Part shown: in pieces, positions 16,948 through 25,307 of the stretch
Numbering within the stretch: the first letter of the stretch is position 1
How the letters are laid out: every line of letters begins with the position of its first letter
Source: Pseudomonadota bacterium
GTDB taxonomy: Bacteria; Pseudomonadota; Gammaproteobacteria; Burkholderiales; Burkholderiaceae_C
Reading direction: 5' to 3'
DNA length: 37,757 nucleotides
Assembly: GCA_021799355.1 (NCBI GenBank)
Contig: JAJZAQ010000025.1
Location: forward strand, 1-37,757
Notes under the pieces: generated by a model
The model's database searches: none
The model's input: the letters and a program-made list of their open reading frames with translations, nothing else
Told to the model about the DNA's origin: nothing
Made by a program: the position numbers and the translations under genes

Positions 16948-18122
16948 TGCGACGCCGACACCGCGACCGAAGCCGCGGACGTGGAAGGGGGCGGCAACCC
17001 CGCCCAGTCGAGGTAGATTTTCTCATCACCGTCCACCCAGGCGTGGCGGGAGAACAGGGGTTCGGCGCGGCGGCGTCCGGCAGCCCCCATCGCGGCCACC
17101 TTGGCCCGGTCGCTGAGGGTCAGCATCTTTGCTGCGAGGTCATCGACATCGGCGGCGGTGAACAGCAGGCCGGTCACCCCGTCTTCGACCACTTCGCCGC
17201 AGCCGCCGATGCGCGGCGCGATCACGCAGCGCGCGGCGGCCATGGCCTCGCGTGCCGACAGCGGGAACGACTCCCGGGTGGACGACAGCACGAACACGTC
17301 GAGCAGTGCCAGGTGCGACGGGATGTCGCGCTGCATGCCGGCGAAAATCACCCGCTCGTTCAATCCCAGGCGGGCCACCTGCGCCTGTGTCTGCTGCAGC
17401 AACGGCCCGTCGCCGACGATGAGCAGGCGGGTGTGCGGTTGCTGCGCCGTGACGCGGGCGAAGGCGTCGATCAGATAGTGGTGGCCTTTTTCTTCCGACA
17501 GGCGCGCGACGATGCCGAACACCAGATGCTCGCCCGGTACCAGGCCATACTGCCGGGCGAATTCGGCGGTGCGCGTGGCCGTGGCGAAGCGGTCGAGGTC
17601 GATGCCGCTGTGGATCACCGCCGACTGATGCGCCGGCAGACCGTGGGCGAGCAGGCGGTTGCGTTCGTAGTGCGACTCGAAAATCACGAAATCGGCGCTG
17701 GTACGCAGAATGCGCCCGGCCCATTTGAAATTTTTCGGGTTGTGGATGTTGTGGATGGTGGTGACGATGGGCACGCGCCGCGCCGTGGCCGCCACGCGGT
17801 AGCCGAACGGCAGCATGCGCAGCGCGGCGTGGGCGACCATCGACGAGCGCACCGACTGCGGAGCGACGAGCTCGATGCCTTCGCGCCGCACCACCTGGCG
17901 CAACTGCCTGAGCGCGCGGGCAAACTGCTGCGGGGTACGGAAGCGGAAGTCGATGTCCACGTGGATCGCTCCCTTGCCGATGAGCTCGGCCAGCAGCACG
18001 CCGTGCGTGGTGGCCACATAGACGGAGTGGCCTTTGGCCCGCAAGTCCTCGGTGAGGGTGAGCACGTCCGACTGCACGCCGCCGATGCCAAACGGTTCGG
18101 TCATCAGATAGAGGATTTTCAT
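16944..18122 (-). CDS. Glycosyltransferase, GT4 family
   Basis: 392 residues with a GT-B fold. The N-terminal nucleotide-sugar-independent half shows FGIGGVQSDVL near residue 11. The C-terminal donor-binding half has VARLSEEKG and the EX7E motif ESFPLSARE near 285. It should transfer a sugar from a nucleotide donor to a growing lipid-linked or polysaccharide acceptor at the cytoplasmic membrane. The sugar cannot be told from sequence. The last 20 residues are low-complexity (S/A-rich). Overlaps both neighbours by 4 nt. Confidence 0.9.
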   Translation of the reverse strand: MKILYLMTEPFGIGGVQSDVLTLTEDLRAKGHSVYVATTHGVLLAELIGKGAIHVDIDFRFRTPQQFARALRQLRQVVRREGIELVAPQSVRSSMVAHAALRMLPFGYRVAATARRVPIVTTIHNIHNPKNFKWAGRILRTSADFVIFESHYERNRLLAHGLPAHQSAVIHSGIDLDRFATATRTAEFARQYGLVPGEHLVFGIVARLSEEKGHHYLIDAFARVTAQQPHTRLLIVGDGPLLQQTQAQVARLGLNERVIFAGMQRDIPSHLALLDVFVLSSTRESFPLSAREAMAAARCVIAPRIGGCGEVVEDGVTGLLFTAADVDDLAAKMLTLSDRAKVAAMGAAGRRRAEPLFSRHAWVDGDEKIYLDWAGLPPPSTSAASVAVSASH

Positions 18123-18976
18123 GACGATGTCGCCTCTGTCGAAGCGCCTGGTTGGGCATGGCGTTGCGCGAACCGCCGGCTGCGCCGCGCATGCAAGATG
18201 TGGTGAATGGGGTCGAACGCGCCGATGAGTTTGAGACGGAATTGCGGCAGGTCGTCGCGTTCGGTGATTTCGGTGCGCCGCAGCTGATAGCGGTCGGTGC
18301 CGGGATGGTTGACCCCCGGGGCCACGCTGACCGCGGCGGCATAGCCTGCCTGCCGCACCAGCAGCAGCTCACGCGCGGACAAATCACCCGACGGGTAGCA
18401 GAAATACGCCACCGTCTGGTGCAGACGTGCGGCGATCTGCGCCCGGCTGTCGTGGATCTCCTGCGCTGCCGCGGCGTCGCCGAGCGTCGGCAGGTAGGGA
18501 TGGGTGAGGGTATGCGAGCCGATGGTGATGCCCGGCGTGCGCGCCAGCGTCTGCACCTCGTCCCAGTTCAGGTGCAGGCGCTGCGCCGTCGTGCCATACC
18601 GTGGGTGACTCAGCGCCTGGTCGCAAAACCGCGTGGTGACGAAGATGGTCGCCGGAATCCGGTAACGCTGCAGAATGGGCAGCGCCTCGGTGAGATTGTC
18701 GAGGTAGCCGTCGTCGAACGTCACGGCAAACAGCGGCTGGCGGATGCGGCCCGACTGCAGTGCGCGCAACCCGTCGTCGAGGCTGACGACGCGGTGGCGC
18801 GCCAGTTCCTGCATGTGCTGCGCGAAACGCTGCGGCGATACGGTGAGCTGGTCGTAGGCCGGCAGCCGGGCCACACGGTGATACATGAGGATGCGCAAAC
18901 CGGGATGCCAGGCGTTTTGCAGCGCGGCATAGGGCAAGAGGGCAGTGGCGAGCAGTCTGCGCATGGTCTTGTTCAC
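18119..18976 (-). CDS. Polysaccharide deacetylase (NodB/CE4 family), first copy
   Basis: 285 residues. A short hydrophobic N-terminus (about 6-22) could be a membrane anchor or signal. CE4 motifs are present: catalytic/metal pair D88-D89 in TFDDG, metal histidines H155 and H159 (SHTLTH), and FCYPSGD near 205. It would remove N- or O-acetyl groups from an exported or nascent polysaccharide. It lies between the two GT4 genes with 4-nt overlaps. A second, divergent deacetylase lies further upstream in the operon. Confidence 0.9.
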   Translation of the reverse strand: MNKTMRRLLATALLPYAALQNAWHPGLRILMYHRVARLPAYDQLTVSPQRFAQHMQELARHRVVSLDDGLRALQSGRIRQPLFAVTFDDGYLDNLTEALPILQRYRIPATIFVTTRFCDQALSHPRYGTTAQRLHLNWDEVQTLARTPGITIGSHTLTHPYLPTLGDAAAAQEIHDSRAQIAARLHQTVAYFCYPSGDLSARELLLVRQAGYAAAVSVAPGVNHPGTDRYQLRRTEITERDDLPQFRLKLIGAFDPIHHILHARRSRRFAQRHAQPGASTEATSS

Positions 18977-20136
18977 TCCACCGCAACCTGGTGTGGGTTG
19001 CCGCTGGCGGGCAGCCCCAGCGCCTGCCGGTGCAACTGGTTGTACGCTGCCGCGGTGCGTGCGACGTCGAACCGGGCAATGACCGTCTGCCGCGCGCGCT
19101 GTCCCAGGCGCTGACGCAGCTCGGCGTCGTCCAGCAGCATCTGCAGCCGCTGCGCCAGCCCGGGCACGTCACCAGCGTCGACGAGCAGGCCGTTGTCGCC
19201 ATCGACCACCACGTCCGGAATTCCGCCCACCCGTGTGCACAGCACGGCCTTGGCGCTGGCCATGGCTTCGAGCAGGGCGATGGGCAGGCCCTCCCAGTGC
19301 GACGGCAGGACGAAGGCATCGAGCGCCGCCACCAGCCGCGGCACGTCGGTGCGCATGCCGGTGAACACCACGCAGCGTTCCAGACCGAGCGCGGCAACCT
19401 GTTGGCGCAGAGGGTCGTGCAATTCGCCGGTGCCGATGATCAGGCAGGTCAACTCCCCGCTGCGCGCCTGCGGCAACTGCGCCAGCGCGCGCAGCAGATC
19501 GGCGTGCGCCTTTTGCGCGTGCAGTCTGCCGACGATGCCCACCAGCGGCTGCTGCGCCGGCAGGCCGAACTCCTCGCGCACGCCTGCGCCGGAAAAGCTG
19601 GAAAATTTCTGCAGATCAATGCCGTTGGGGATGGACACCAGCCTGGCGGGCGCAATGCCGTCGCGCGCCGCAAGGGCTTGCGTCACTTCTTCGCTGCAGC
19701 CGATGACCTTGGTGCTCAGCCGGGCAAACAGGCGGTCGATGGCCTTGCGCCCGGCACCTTTCCACGGATTGACGATGTTGTGCACCGTGGAAAACACCGC
19801 CGGCACGCCGGCCAGCCGCGCCGCCAGCCGGCCGTAAGTGTCCGCAGTGAACAGGTGGGTGTGCACGACAGCGGCGTTTTGCTGCCGCAGCCACACCGCA
19901 AGGCGCCAGACCAGGCCGATGTCCAGGCGGCTGCGCCGGCCAAAAATTTTCACCGGCACGCCCAGACGGGCGAAATCCTCTTCCAGCGGCCCGCCACGAA
20001 TGAGGCAGACCACGGTGTAGCGGCAGTCGGGCAGGCGTAAACGCATCAGATCGACGAGCAGCATTTCCGCGCCGTCGCGCGGCAACTCGTCGATCATGTG
20101 GACGATCAACGGAACAGGGTCAACGCGGCGCGGCAT
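18973..20136 (-). CDS. Glycosyltransferase, GT4 family
   Basis: 387 residues, GT-B fold. The N-terminal half has ELPRDGAEMLLVDL near 17. The C-terminal donor half carries VGRLHAQK near 205 and the EX7E motif EGLPIALLE near 280. It is similar in layout to the other GT4 of the cluster but clearly distinct in sequence. It overlaps the Wzy-like gene by 17 nt, so a shorter start is possible, though the first residues (MPRRVDPVPLIVHMIDEL) look like a normal GT4 N-terminus. Specific sugar unknown. Confidence 0.9.
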   Translation of the reverse strand: MPRRVDPVPLIVHMIDELPRDGAEMLLVDLMRLRLPDCRYTVVCLIRGGPLEEDFARLGVPVKIFGRRSRLDIGLVWRLAVWLRQQNAAVVHTHLFTADTYGRLAARLAGVPAVFSTVHNIVNPWKGAGRKAIDRLFARLSTKVIGCSEEVTQALAARDGIAPARLVSIPNGIDLQKFSSFSGAGVREEFGLPAQQPLVGIVGRLHAQKAHADLLRALAQLPQARSGELTCLIIGTGELHDPLRQQVAALGLERCVVFTGMRTDVPRLVAALDAFVLPSHWEGLPIALLEAMASAKAVLCTRVGGIPDVVVDGDNGLLVDAGDVPGLAQRLQMLLDDAELRQRLGQRARQTVIARFDVARTAAAYNQLHRQALGLPASGNPHQVAVE

Positions 20137-21655
20137 GTCGATGCTCCATCACGGCAGGCTGGGCAGGGCGGGACGCCGGCAGCAAGTGCGCCACCACGGC
20201 AATGGTGATCCACAGAAACACATCCACCGCGGTGTCGATGACGTGGGTGCCGAACATATTCACCCCGACCAGGCCGGCCACCAGGGTTACCGCACTCAGG
20301 CCGACGATGCGGTCGATGTCCAGCGTGGCGTTGCGGTACAGCGCCCAGCCGCGCCACACCAGCGCGGCGAGGATGAGAACGAATACGACCAGATTCGGCA
20401 CCCCCATATTCGACGCCGCGTAGAGAAACATATTCTGGTTGTCCGTCGCCTCTCCCGTCGATCCGTCGTAAAAACCTGGGACGTAACTCGGCACCAGGCG
20501 ATGGAACTGGTCGAAACCCTTGCCGAAAACCGGCGATTCCTGGCTCATCTGAATCGCCGCATTCCACAGCAGAAAGCGTGAATCGGCGCTTTTGTCGATC
20601 GTCGATCCCGCCTCGTGGTCTTCATACGTCTGCGCCACCCGGGCCTTCATCGAATTGGGCACCAGCGAAGGGATGAAAAAATAAATCGATCCGATGACCA
20701 GCAGGACGAGGACAAAGAATTTTTTGCTTTTGACGAACGACAGCGTAAACAACTCCATGGCAAACGCCAAATAGGCGCCGCGGGAGAATGCCGCCAGCAA
20801 AACCCGCAGACCGATGAGCAGCACCGGGGCAAGGCGCAGTGACTTCCAGCGTGGGAAATAGTAGGCACCATAAGCCAGCAGCGGGGCGAGAGCATAAATG
20901 GTCTGCGCCGCGAATTCATTGGGCTGACCCACCGGGCCGAGCAGACGCGATTTCTCGATGCTGCTCGCTCCCCGGGTGAACAGCCACTCCTGAAAACCGT
21001 AGAGAAAAATGATCGTGGCAGAGAACATGGTGTAGATCATCAGCCTACGCGCCATGTTTTTGTCCTGGATGAGATTGACCACGAGAAAAAATACGATGAA
21101 CTGGTCGAAAAACGCTCTCACCGACAGCAGATAATTCCAGATGAATGGATGCAGACCGATCTGGAAGATGGCGGTAAACACCGAGACCAGACTCAATAAA
21201 AACCACCATCCGATCAGCCGGGTAAAGGGCAGAGGGGCAAACAGCTTTTTTTTGTGCTTGATTGCCAGCCAAATCCAGACGACGATCAAAAACAACTCCA
21301 GCAGATTCGTGCCGTTGACTCCGGGGGCGAGTAAAACGGGATAAATCCGGCTCAACGGGTAGTAAATCACCACCAGCGCGAGCAGGATTTCCGGGCCTTT
21401 ACGCAGTTCGATCAGCACCAGCGTGCCAAAAATGGCGGCAAAACCGTAGAGCCCGATTTTTCCCGGGTGGATTTTGAACACGATGATGGCCAGCACGTAC
21501 AGCGCAGGGACGGCCAGCAGGCGCAGCACGGCGCGCAGTTCGCTGCCAGCCCACTGCGTGTGGTCGGCTGTCGCCACGGCCGGCGCCGCCGTGGTGACGC
21601 GCCGGTTGCTGACGACCCCGGGTTTTTGCCGCGGGTGAGGTGTGGTGATGCTCAT
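20120..21655 (-). CDS. O-antigen ligase / Wzy-like polysaccharide polymerase
   Basis: 511 residues, with about ten to twelve hydrophobic segments. The Wzy_C/ligase-type features are a large periplasmic loop near residues 350-425 with SRFLLWNAAIQM and the SRGAYLAF segment near 300. Such proteins polymerise repeat units or ligate glycan to a carrier at the periplasmic face. Whether this one polymerises or ligates cannot be decided. A polar N-terminus of about 40 residues precedes the first helix. The segment around 20650-21400 is less GC-rich than its neighbours, common in Wzy genes. Confidence 0.88.
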   Translation of the reverse strand: MSITTPHPRQKPGVVSNRRVTTAAPAVATADHTQWAGSELRAVLRLLAVPALYVLAIIVFKIHPGKIGLYGFAAIFGTLVLIELRKGPEILLALVVIYYPLSRIYPVLLAPGVNGTNLLELFLIVVWIWLAIKHKKKLFAPLPFTRLIGWWFLLSLVSVFTAIFQIGLHPFIWNYLLSVRAFFDQFIVFFLVVNLIQDKNMARRLMIYTMFSATIIFLYGFQEWLFTRGASSIEKSRLLGPVGQPNEFAAQTIYALAPLLAYGAYYFPRWKSLRLAPVLLIGLRVLLAAFSRGAYLAFAMELFTLSFVKSKKFFVLVLLVIGSIYFFIPSLVPNSMKARVAQTYEDHEAGSTIDKSADSRFLLWNAAIQMSQESPVFGKGFDQFHRLVPSYVPGFYDGSTGEATDNQNMFLYAASNMGVPNLVVFVLILAALVWRGWALYRNATLDIDRIVGLSAVTLVAGLVGVNMFGTHVIDTAVDVFLWITIAVVAHLLPASRPAQPAVMEHRHAAPR

Positions 21656-22458
21656 GGTCGTTGCGTCGGCGCGCCCTTCAGACGGGTGTAAAGACGGTGG
21701 TAACGCTGGTTGCCGAGCAGGCGTTTGGCCCAGCTTTTGGCTGAGTCCGCCGCCTGCGCGCGCAGCAGGTAGCCCGGACTGGCCGTGGCCATGGCCAAAA
21801 ACGCCGTGTCGGACGTGGCAGCGCGCACTGCCAGCCGCGGCAGCGGCGCGCTGGGCAGGGGGGAGGCGGCTGCCAGCGCTCCGGTATCCGAACCATGCAG
21901 CACGCTGAATCCGGCCCGGGCGGCGGCGCGCAGACTGCGCGCGTCATAGCGTCCGCCGGGAAAGGACATCTGCCGCACCTCGGTCTGCAGCGCCTGCTGC
22001 AGCAACGAGCGCGATTGCTCCAGCTCGGTGTGTAACGCATCGGTGGGCAGGTCGCTGAGGAAGCGGTGGCTGTGGCCGTGGCCGCCGATGACCATGCCGT
22101 GCCGTGCCAGCGCGCGCACGGCGTCCCAATCGCAGAAACCGGGGCGCCGGCCGACGAAGCCCGTGGTGATGAAAAACAGCGCGTGCATACCGCGCCGTTC
22201 GAGCAGCGGCAGGGCGATGTCGACGTTGCTGGCGTGACCATCGTCGAAGGTGAGCAGCACACCGGCGGGCAGCGTCGCCCCGGGCCGTTCGAGCACAGCG
22301 GGGTGGATCACCGGGACGCCCTGTTCGCGCAGCAGATCGAGCTGGCGGGCGAAGGTCGCCGCGGAAATGGCGTAGGGCCGGTCGGCCGCGTCGATCGCCA
22401 GACGCTGGGCATCGTCGGCGTAGAGCGCGTGGTACATCAGAATGCTCAGCCGTTTCAT
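21652..22458 (-). CDS. Polysaccharide deacetylase (NodB/CE4 family), second copy
   Basis: 268 residues from an ATG at 22458 that overlaps the upstream stop (ATGA). An in-frame ATG at 22470 would add four residues. Motifs are D72-D73 in TFDDG, H127 and H131 in GGHGHSH, and FPGGRYD near 175. It has no signal peptide, unlike the other copy. It sits between the GT2 and Wzy-like genes. It may act on the same polymer at another residue or step; the substrate is unknown. Confidence 0.9.
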   Translation of the reverse strand: MKRLSILMYHALYADDAQRLAIDAADRPYAISAATFARQLDLLREQGVPVIHPAVLERPGATLPAGVLLTFDDGHASNVDIALPLLERRGMHALFFITTGFVGRRPGFCDWDAVRALARHGMVIGGHGHSHRFLSDLPTDALHTELEQSRSLLQQALQTEVRQMSFPGGRYDARSLRAAARAGFSVLHGSDTGALAAASPLPSAPLPRLAVRAATSDTAFLAMATASPGYLLRAQAADSAKSWAKRLLGNQRYHRLYTRLKGAPTQRP

Positions 22459-23585
22459 GTTTTTTCCCATTTGGCACTGGCCCGCCCGGACACGAAGGTC
22501 AGCAGGGCGATGATGGCCGCGGCGTTCATGTCGAAAAACACCTGGGCGAAACTCACCCAGCGATTGCGTCGTGCCGCCGGCAGCCAGCGCCCGGCAGCAG
22601 CCAGCAGGTAAAAGCCGAGTTGCAGCAGCAACGCCAGACGGTACAGCGGCGCGGTGAGCAGCGCGCTGCTGAACAAGGTGATGAGCAGGGCGTAGGGCAC
22701 GAGCAGGCGGAAGACCTTGTGCGAGATGAATTGCAACCATACCGGGTTCTGCACCGGGCTGAACAGCCAAAAATTTCGCGAAAACGTCTGGAAGTTGCCG
22801 CTGAGGGTGCGGATCTTGCGCTTTTTTTCCGCCGCTGATTCAGATTGCAGCACGTCGTAGACCAGGGCCTGCGGTTCGAGCAGGGTCCGCCGGCCGCTGC
22901 GCGTGATGCGCATGGGAATTTCGAAGTCGTCCAGGATGGTGTCTGGTGCCAGCGGGGAAAAATCGCTGGTGCGGATGGCATACAGCGCGCCCGTGGCGCC
23001 CACCGTGGAGTGAAACCGGCTTTCGGCCTTGCGGATGGCTTTTTCATACCGCCAGTACAGGCCGATGTGTTGCCCGGTGTGCGTGTCGCTGGGACGGTGC
23101 ACTAGCTCACCGCTGACGGCGCCGACGGCAGGATCGCAAAAATCGGAAATCAGCCGGCGCACCGCCTGGGGCGCCAGATCCTGGCGCACGTCGCAGAACA
23201 CGACGAACTCGGTGTGTACCGCCGCGAGCGCCAGGTTGAGCGCTGCCGCCTTGCCCTGACGGTGTGCATAGCCGAGCGCGCGCACACCGCGCATGGCGCG
23301 CAGCACGTCGAGGCTGCCGTCATCGCTGCCGTCGGAGACGACGAGAATGTCCACCTTGTCCTGCGGGTAGTCGAGTGCGCGCAGGTTGGCGATTTTTGCC
23401 GGCAGGCGCCGGGCTTCGTTGTACGCCGCCATGACGATGGTCACACGCGGCAGTGCGTCGTCGTCGAGCAGGGGGCACGACGGTAGGGGGCGTCGGCTGG
23501 CCAGCGCGGCGATGAGCAGCGGGTAGCCGAAGTAGGTGTAGGCGATGAACAGGGCGGCGGCCCAGAACAGGACGGCGGCGGTCAT
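22455..23585 (-). CDS. Membrane glycosyltransferase, GT2 family
   Basis: 376 residues from the ATG at 23585; the longer open frame upstream is a shadow of the hydrolase gene. A TM segment near 4-28, a cytoplasmic GT2 domain (MAAYNEARR 52-60, SDGSDDG 84-90, acidic FCDVRQ 130-135), and three hydrophobic segments near the C-terminus form the usual processive-type layout. A basic EKKRKIRTLSGN segment occurs near 275. It could initiate or extend the chain; the sugar donor is unknown. Overlaps both neighbours by 4 nt. Confidence 0.9.
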   Translation of the reverse strand: MTAAVLFWAAALFIAYTYFGYPLLIAALASRRPLPSCPLLDDDALPRVTIVMAAYNEARRLPAKIANLRALDYPQDKVDILVVSDGSDDGSLDVLRAMRGVRALGYAHRQGKAAALNLALAAVHTEFVVFCDVRQDLAPQAVRRLISDFCDPAVGAVSGELVHRPSDTHTGQHIGLYWRYEKAIRKAESRFHSTVGATGALYAIRTSDFSPLAPDTILDDFEIPMRITRSGRRTLLEPQALVYDVLQSESAAEKKRKIRTLSGNFQTFSRNFWLFSPVQNPVWLQFISHKVFRLLVPYALLITLFSSALLTAPLYRLALLLQLGFYLLAAAGRWLPAARRNRWVSFAQVFFDMNAAAIIALLTFVSGRASAKWEKT

Positions 23586-24487
23586 GGCGAGGCGGGCAGG
23601 GCGGAGGACGGCGCGAGCCGCAGCAGGCCGTCGCGCACGCAGCTCAGCCATTGCTGTTGCGCGGCGCGGGTGGTCACGGCGTGATCGACGTCGGGCAGGT
23701 GGGCGAAGATCAGTCGCTGGTGGTGTTGGCGTTGCAGCCCCAGCGCCTGGCGCAACTGCCCGGCGTAATTGACCGCGCTGAAGTCGGTGCCGGCGCTCAG
23801 CACCATCACCCCGGTGCCACGCTGCGCCAGCGCGAGCAGGTTTTTGCCGAGCTCCAGGCGGTCCAGGCGCGTGTCGAGGGCGGTGGCGTCGTCGGACGTT
23901 TGCGGCGAGGCGCTCGCCCGCCAGGCCGCCAGCGTCCGGCCGGCGTGGTGCAGCGCGGCGTGGCCGCCGCGCAACGCCGCACGCAGCCAGGCGGTCCAGG
24001 CGCGTGGGCCCACGCCGTGGCGCCGCAGCCGCATGCCCAGCGAGCGCAGCACGCTGCGCGCCGTCGGGTAGGAAAACGCGTCGTACAGCACGATGGCGCT
24101 GACGCGCGGATCGGCCTGCGCCGTCCAGTAGCTGGGCAGGGCGCCCGAGCAGAACCCGACGAGGGCAAAGCGCTGCACGCCGGTGTTGCTCTGCAGCGCG
24201 TCCATCGCCGCACGCAGGTCGGCGACGACCTGTTCTTTGTACGACAGGCTGCCATCGGCGCGTTGGCTGTCGCCCATGCCGTGCAGGTCGAAGCGCAGCG
24301 CGGCAATGCCCTGAGCCGCCAGCAGGCGGGCGAGTTTGACATTGGTACGGTGCGCGCCGACGCGGTGGATGACACCGGCATTGAACAGCAGCACACCCCA
24401 CGGCGCCGCCCCAATGGCAGGGGCGGCGAACGACACCGTGCCCAGCAGGGCGTCGTGCAGGCCGAAGGTGAGGGTGGTTTCACGCAT
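23582..24487 (-). CDS. Alpha/beta hydrolase, resembles exosortase-A-associated hydrolase 1
   Basis: 301 residues. An alpha/beta fold with RFDLHGMGDS near 65-74, a nucleophile elbow GFCSG at 111-115 (Ser114), an acidic residue in SAGTDFS near 240 and a C-terminal His in VDHAV near 275. The triad looks complete, so hydrolase or acyltransferase activity is plausible. Members with NAGVIHR..HR N-terminal segments cluster with exosortase/PEP-CTERM polysaccharide loci (recalled, not checked). It is directly followed by the GT2 gene and preceded by the second hydrolase. No exosortase gene is in the window. Confidence 0.8.
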   Translation of the reverse strand: MRETTLTFGLHDALLGTVSFAAPAIGAAPWGVLLFNAGVIHRVGAHRTNVKLARLLAAQGIAALRFDLHGMGDSQRADGSLSYKEQVVADLRAAMDALQSNTGVQRFALVGFCSGALPSYWTAQADPRVSAIVLYDAFSYPTARSVLRSLGMRLRRHGVGPRAWTAWLRAALRGGHAALHHAGRTLAAWRASASPQTSDDATALDTRLDRLELGKNLLALAQRGTGVMVLSAGTDFSAVNYAGQLRQALGLQRQHHQRLIFAHLPDVDHAVTTRAAQQQWLSCVRDGLLRLAPSSALPASP

Positions 24488-25307
24488 ACGTAGGCTGGCC
24501 GAGGAGATCGAGCAGGTGGTTGATCCAGTGCATCGGCACGATCGCCGTGGCTGCAGCGCTGTCGGTTGCCCAGTCGATGTGCGCCTGGCTGTCGGCTACG
24601 CGGACGCCGGCAGCACCTTCCACCCCGGCGCGGGCGAGTCGTTGGCGGGTTGCCGCGACGTCGGGCACGAGCAGGCTGACGCGCGGCGCCGGCAGCGGCA
24701 GCAGCCACGCCGCGCTGATGCGGGCGATTTGCCTGCGGCAGTCCGCGCTGAGGGCAAAGCCGAGGGCTTCGTCGTCTGCTTGCGGCAGCATGGCCCGGCG
24801 CAACGGCGCGCAGACCGGCCAGCGTGGGCCGTAAGCCCGGTTCAGCGCTTCGAGATTGGCTGCGGCCAGCGCGGCGAGGTAGGCTGGGCCGTCGAGCACG
24901 GGGTCGATGAGCAGCAGATTCGTCGCCGGTTGTGCGGCCAGCCGCGCCGTCTGCAGCGCAATCGACGCCCCCAGCCGCAGGCCGGCAGCCGACCAGTGCC
25001 GGGCATGGCTGCGGCGCAGCAGTTCGTCCAGCGCAACGCCGGCGTCGCCGATGCTGCCCTCCACGTCCCAGGCGTCGTCGTCTCCGGCGGAATCGCCGCT
25101 GCCGTAGTAGTCGAAACGCAGCACGGCAAATCCCGCCGCCGCCAGCCGGTCGGCCATCACCCGGTACAGGCGGTGCGCGCGGATGGCCTCCTGACCGAAG
25201 GGATTGCACAGCAACACGGCGTGGCGCTGTTCGGGTGCGTAGGCCGCAGGCGCGTGGTACAGCGCAACGAGTTCGCGCTGCCCGTTGGTCAGGCGCACCG
25301 GGGTCAT
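24480..25307 (-). CDS. Alpha/beta hydrolase-like protein, resembles exosortase-A-associated hydrolase 2, no elbow serine
   Basis: 275 residues from the ATG at 25307. The fold is clear (FDYYGSGDS 65-73), but the usual G-x-S-x-G elbow reads GLRLG (109-113), with Arg111 in place of the serine. As I recall, GLRLG-type elbows also occur in other hydrolase-2 proteins, so this may be a family trait rather than decay. The reaction is therefore uncertain: it might bind an acyl group or act as a partner of hydrolase 1. The stop overlaps the next gene start by 8 nt. Confidence 0.75.
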   Translation of the reverse strand: MTPVRLTNGQRELVALYHAPAAYAPEQRHAVLLCNPFGQEAIRAHRLYRVMADRLAAAGFAVLRFDYYGSGDSAGDDDAWDVEGSIGDAGVALDELLRRSHARHWSAAGLRLGASIALQTARLAAQPATNLLLIDPVLDGPAYLAALAAANLEALNRAYGPRWPVCAPLRRAMLPQADDEALGFALSADCRRQIARISAAWLLPLPAPRVSLLVPDVAATRQRLARAGVEGAAGVRVADSQAHIDWATDSAAATAIVPMHWINHLLDLLGQPTYA

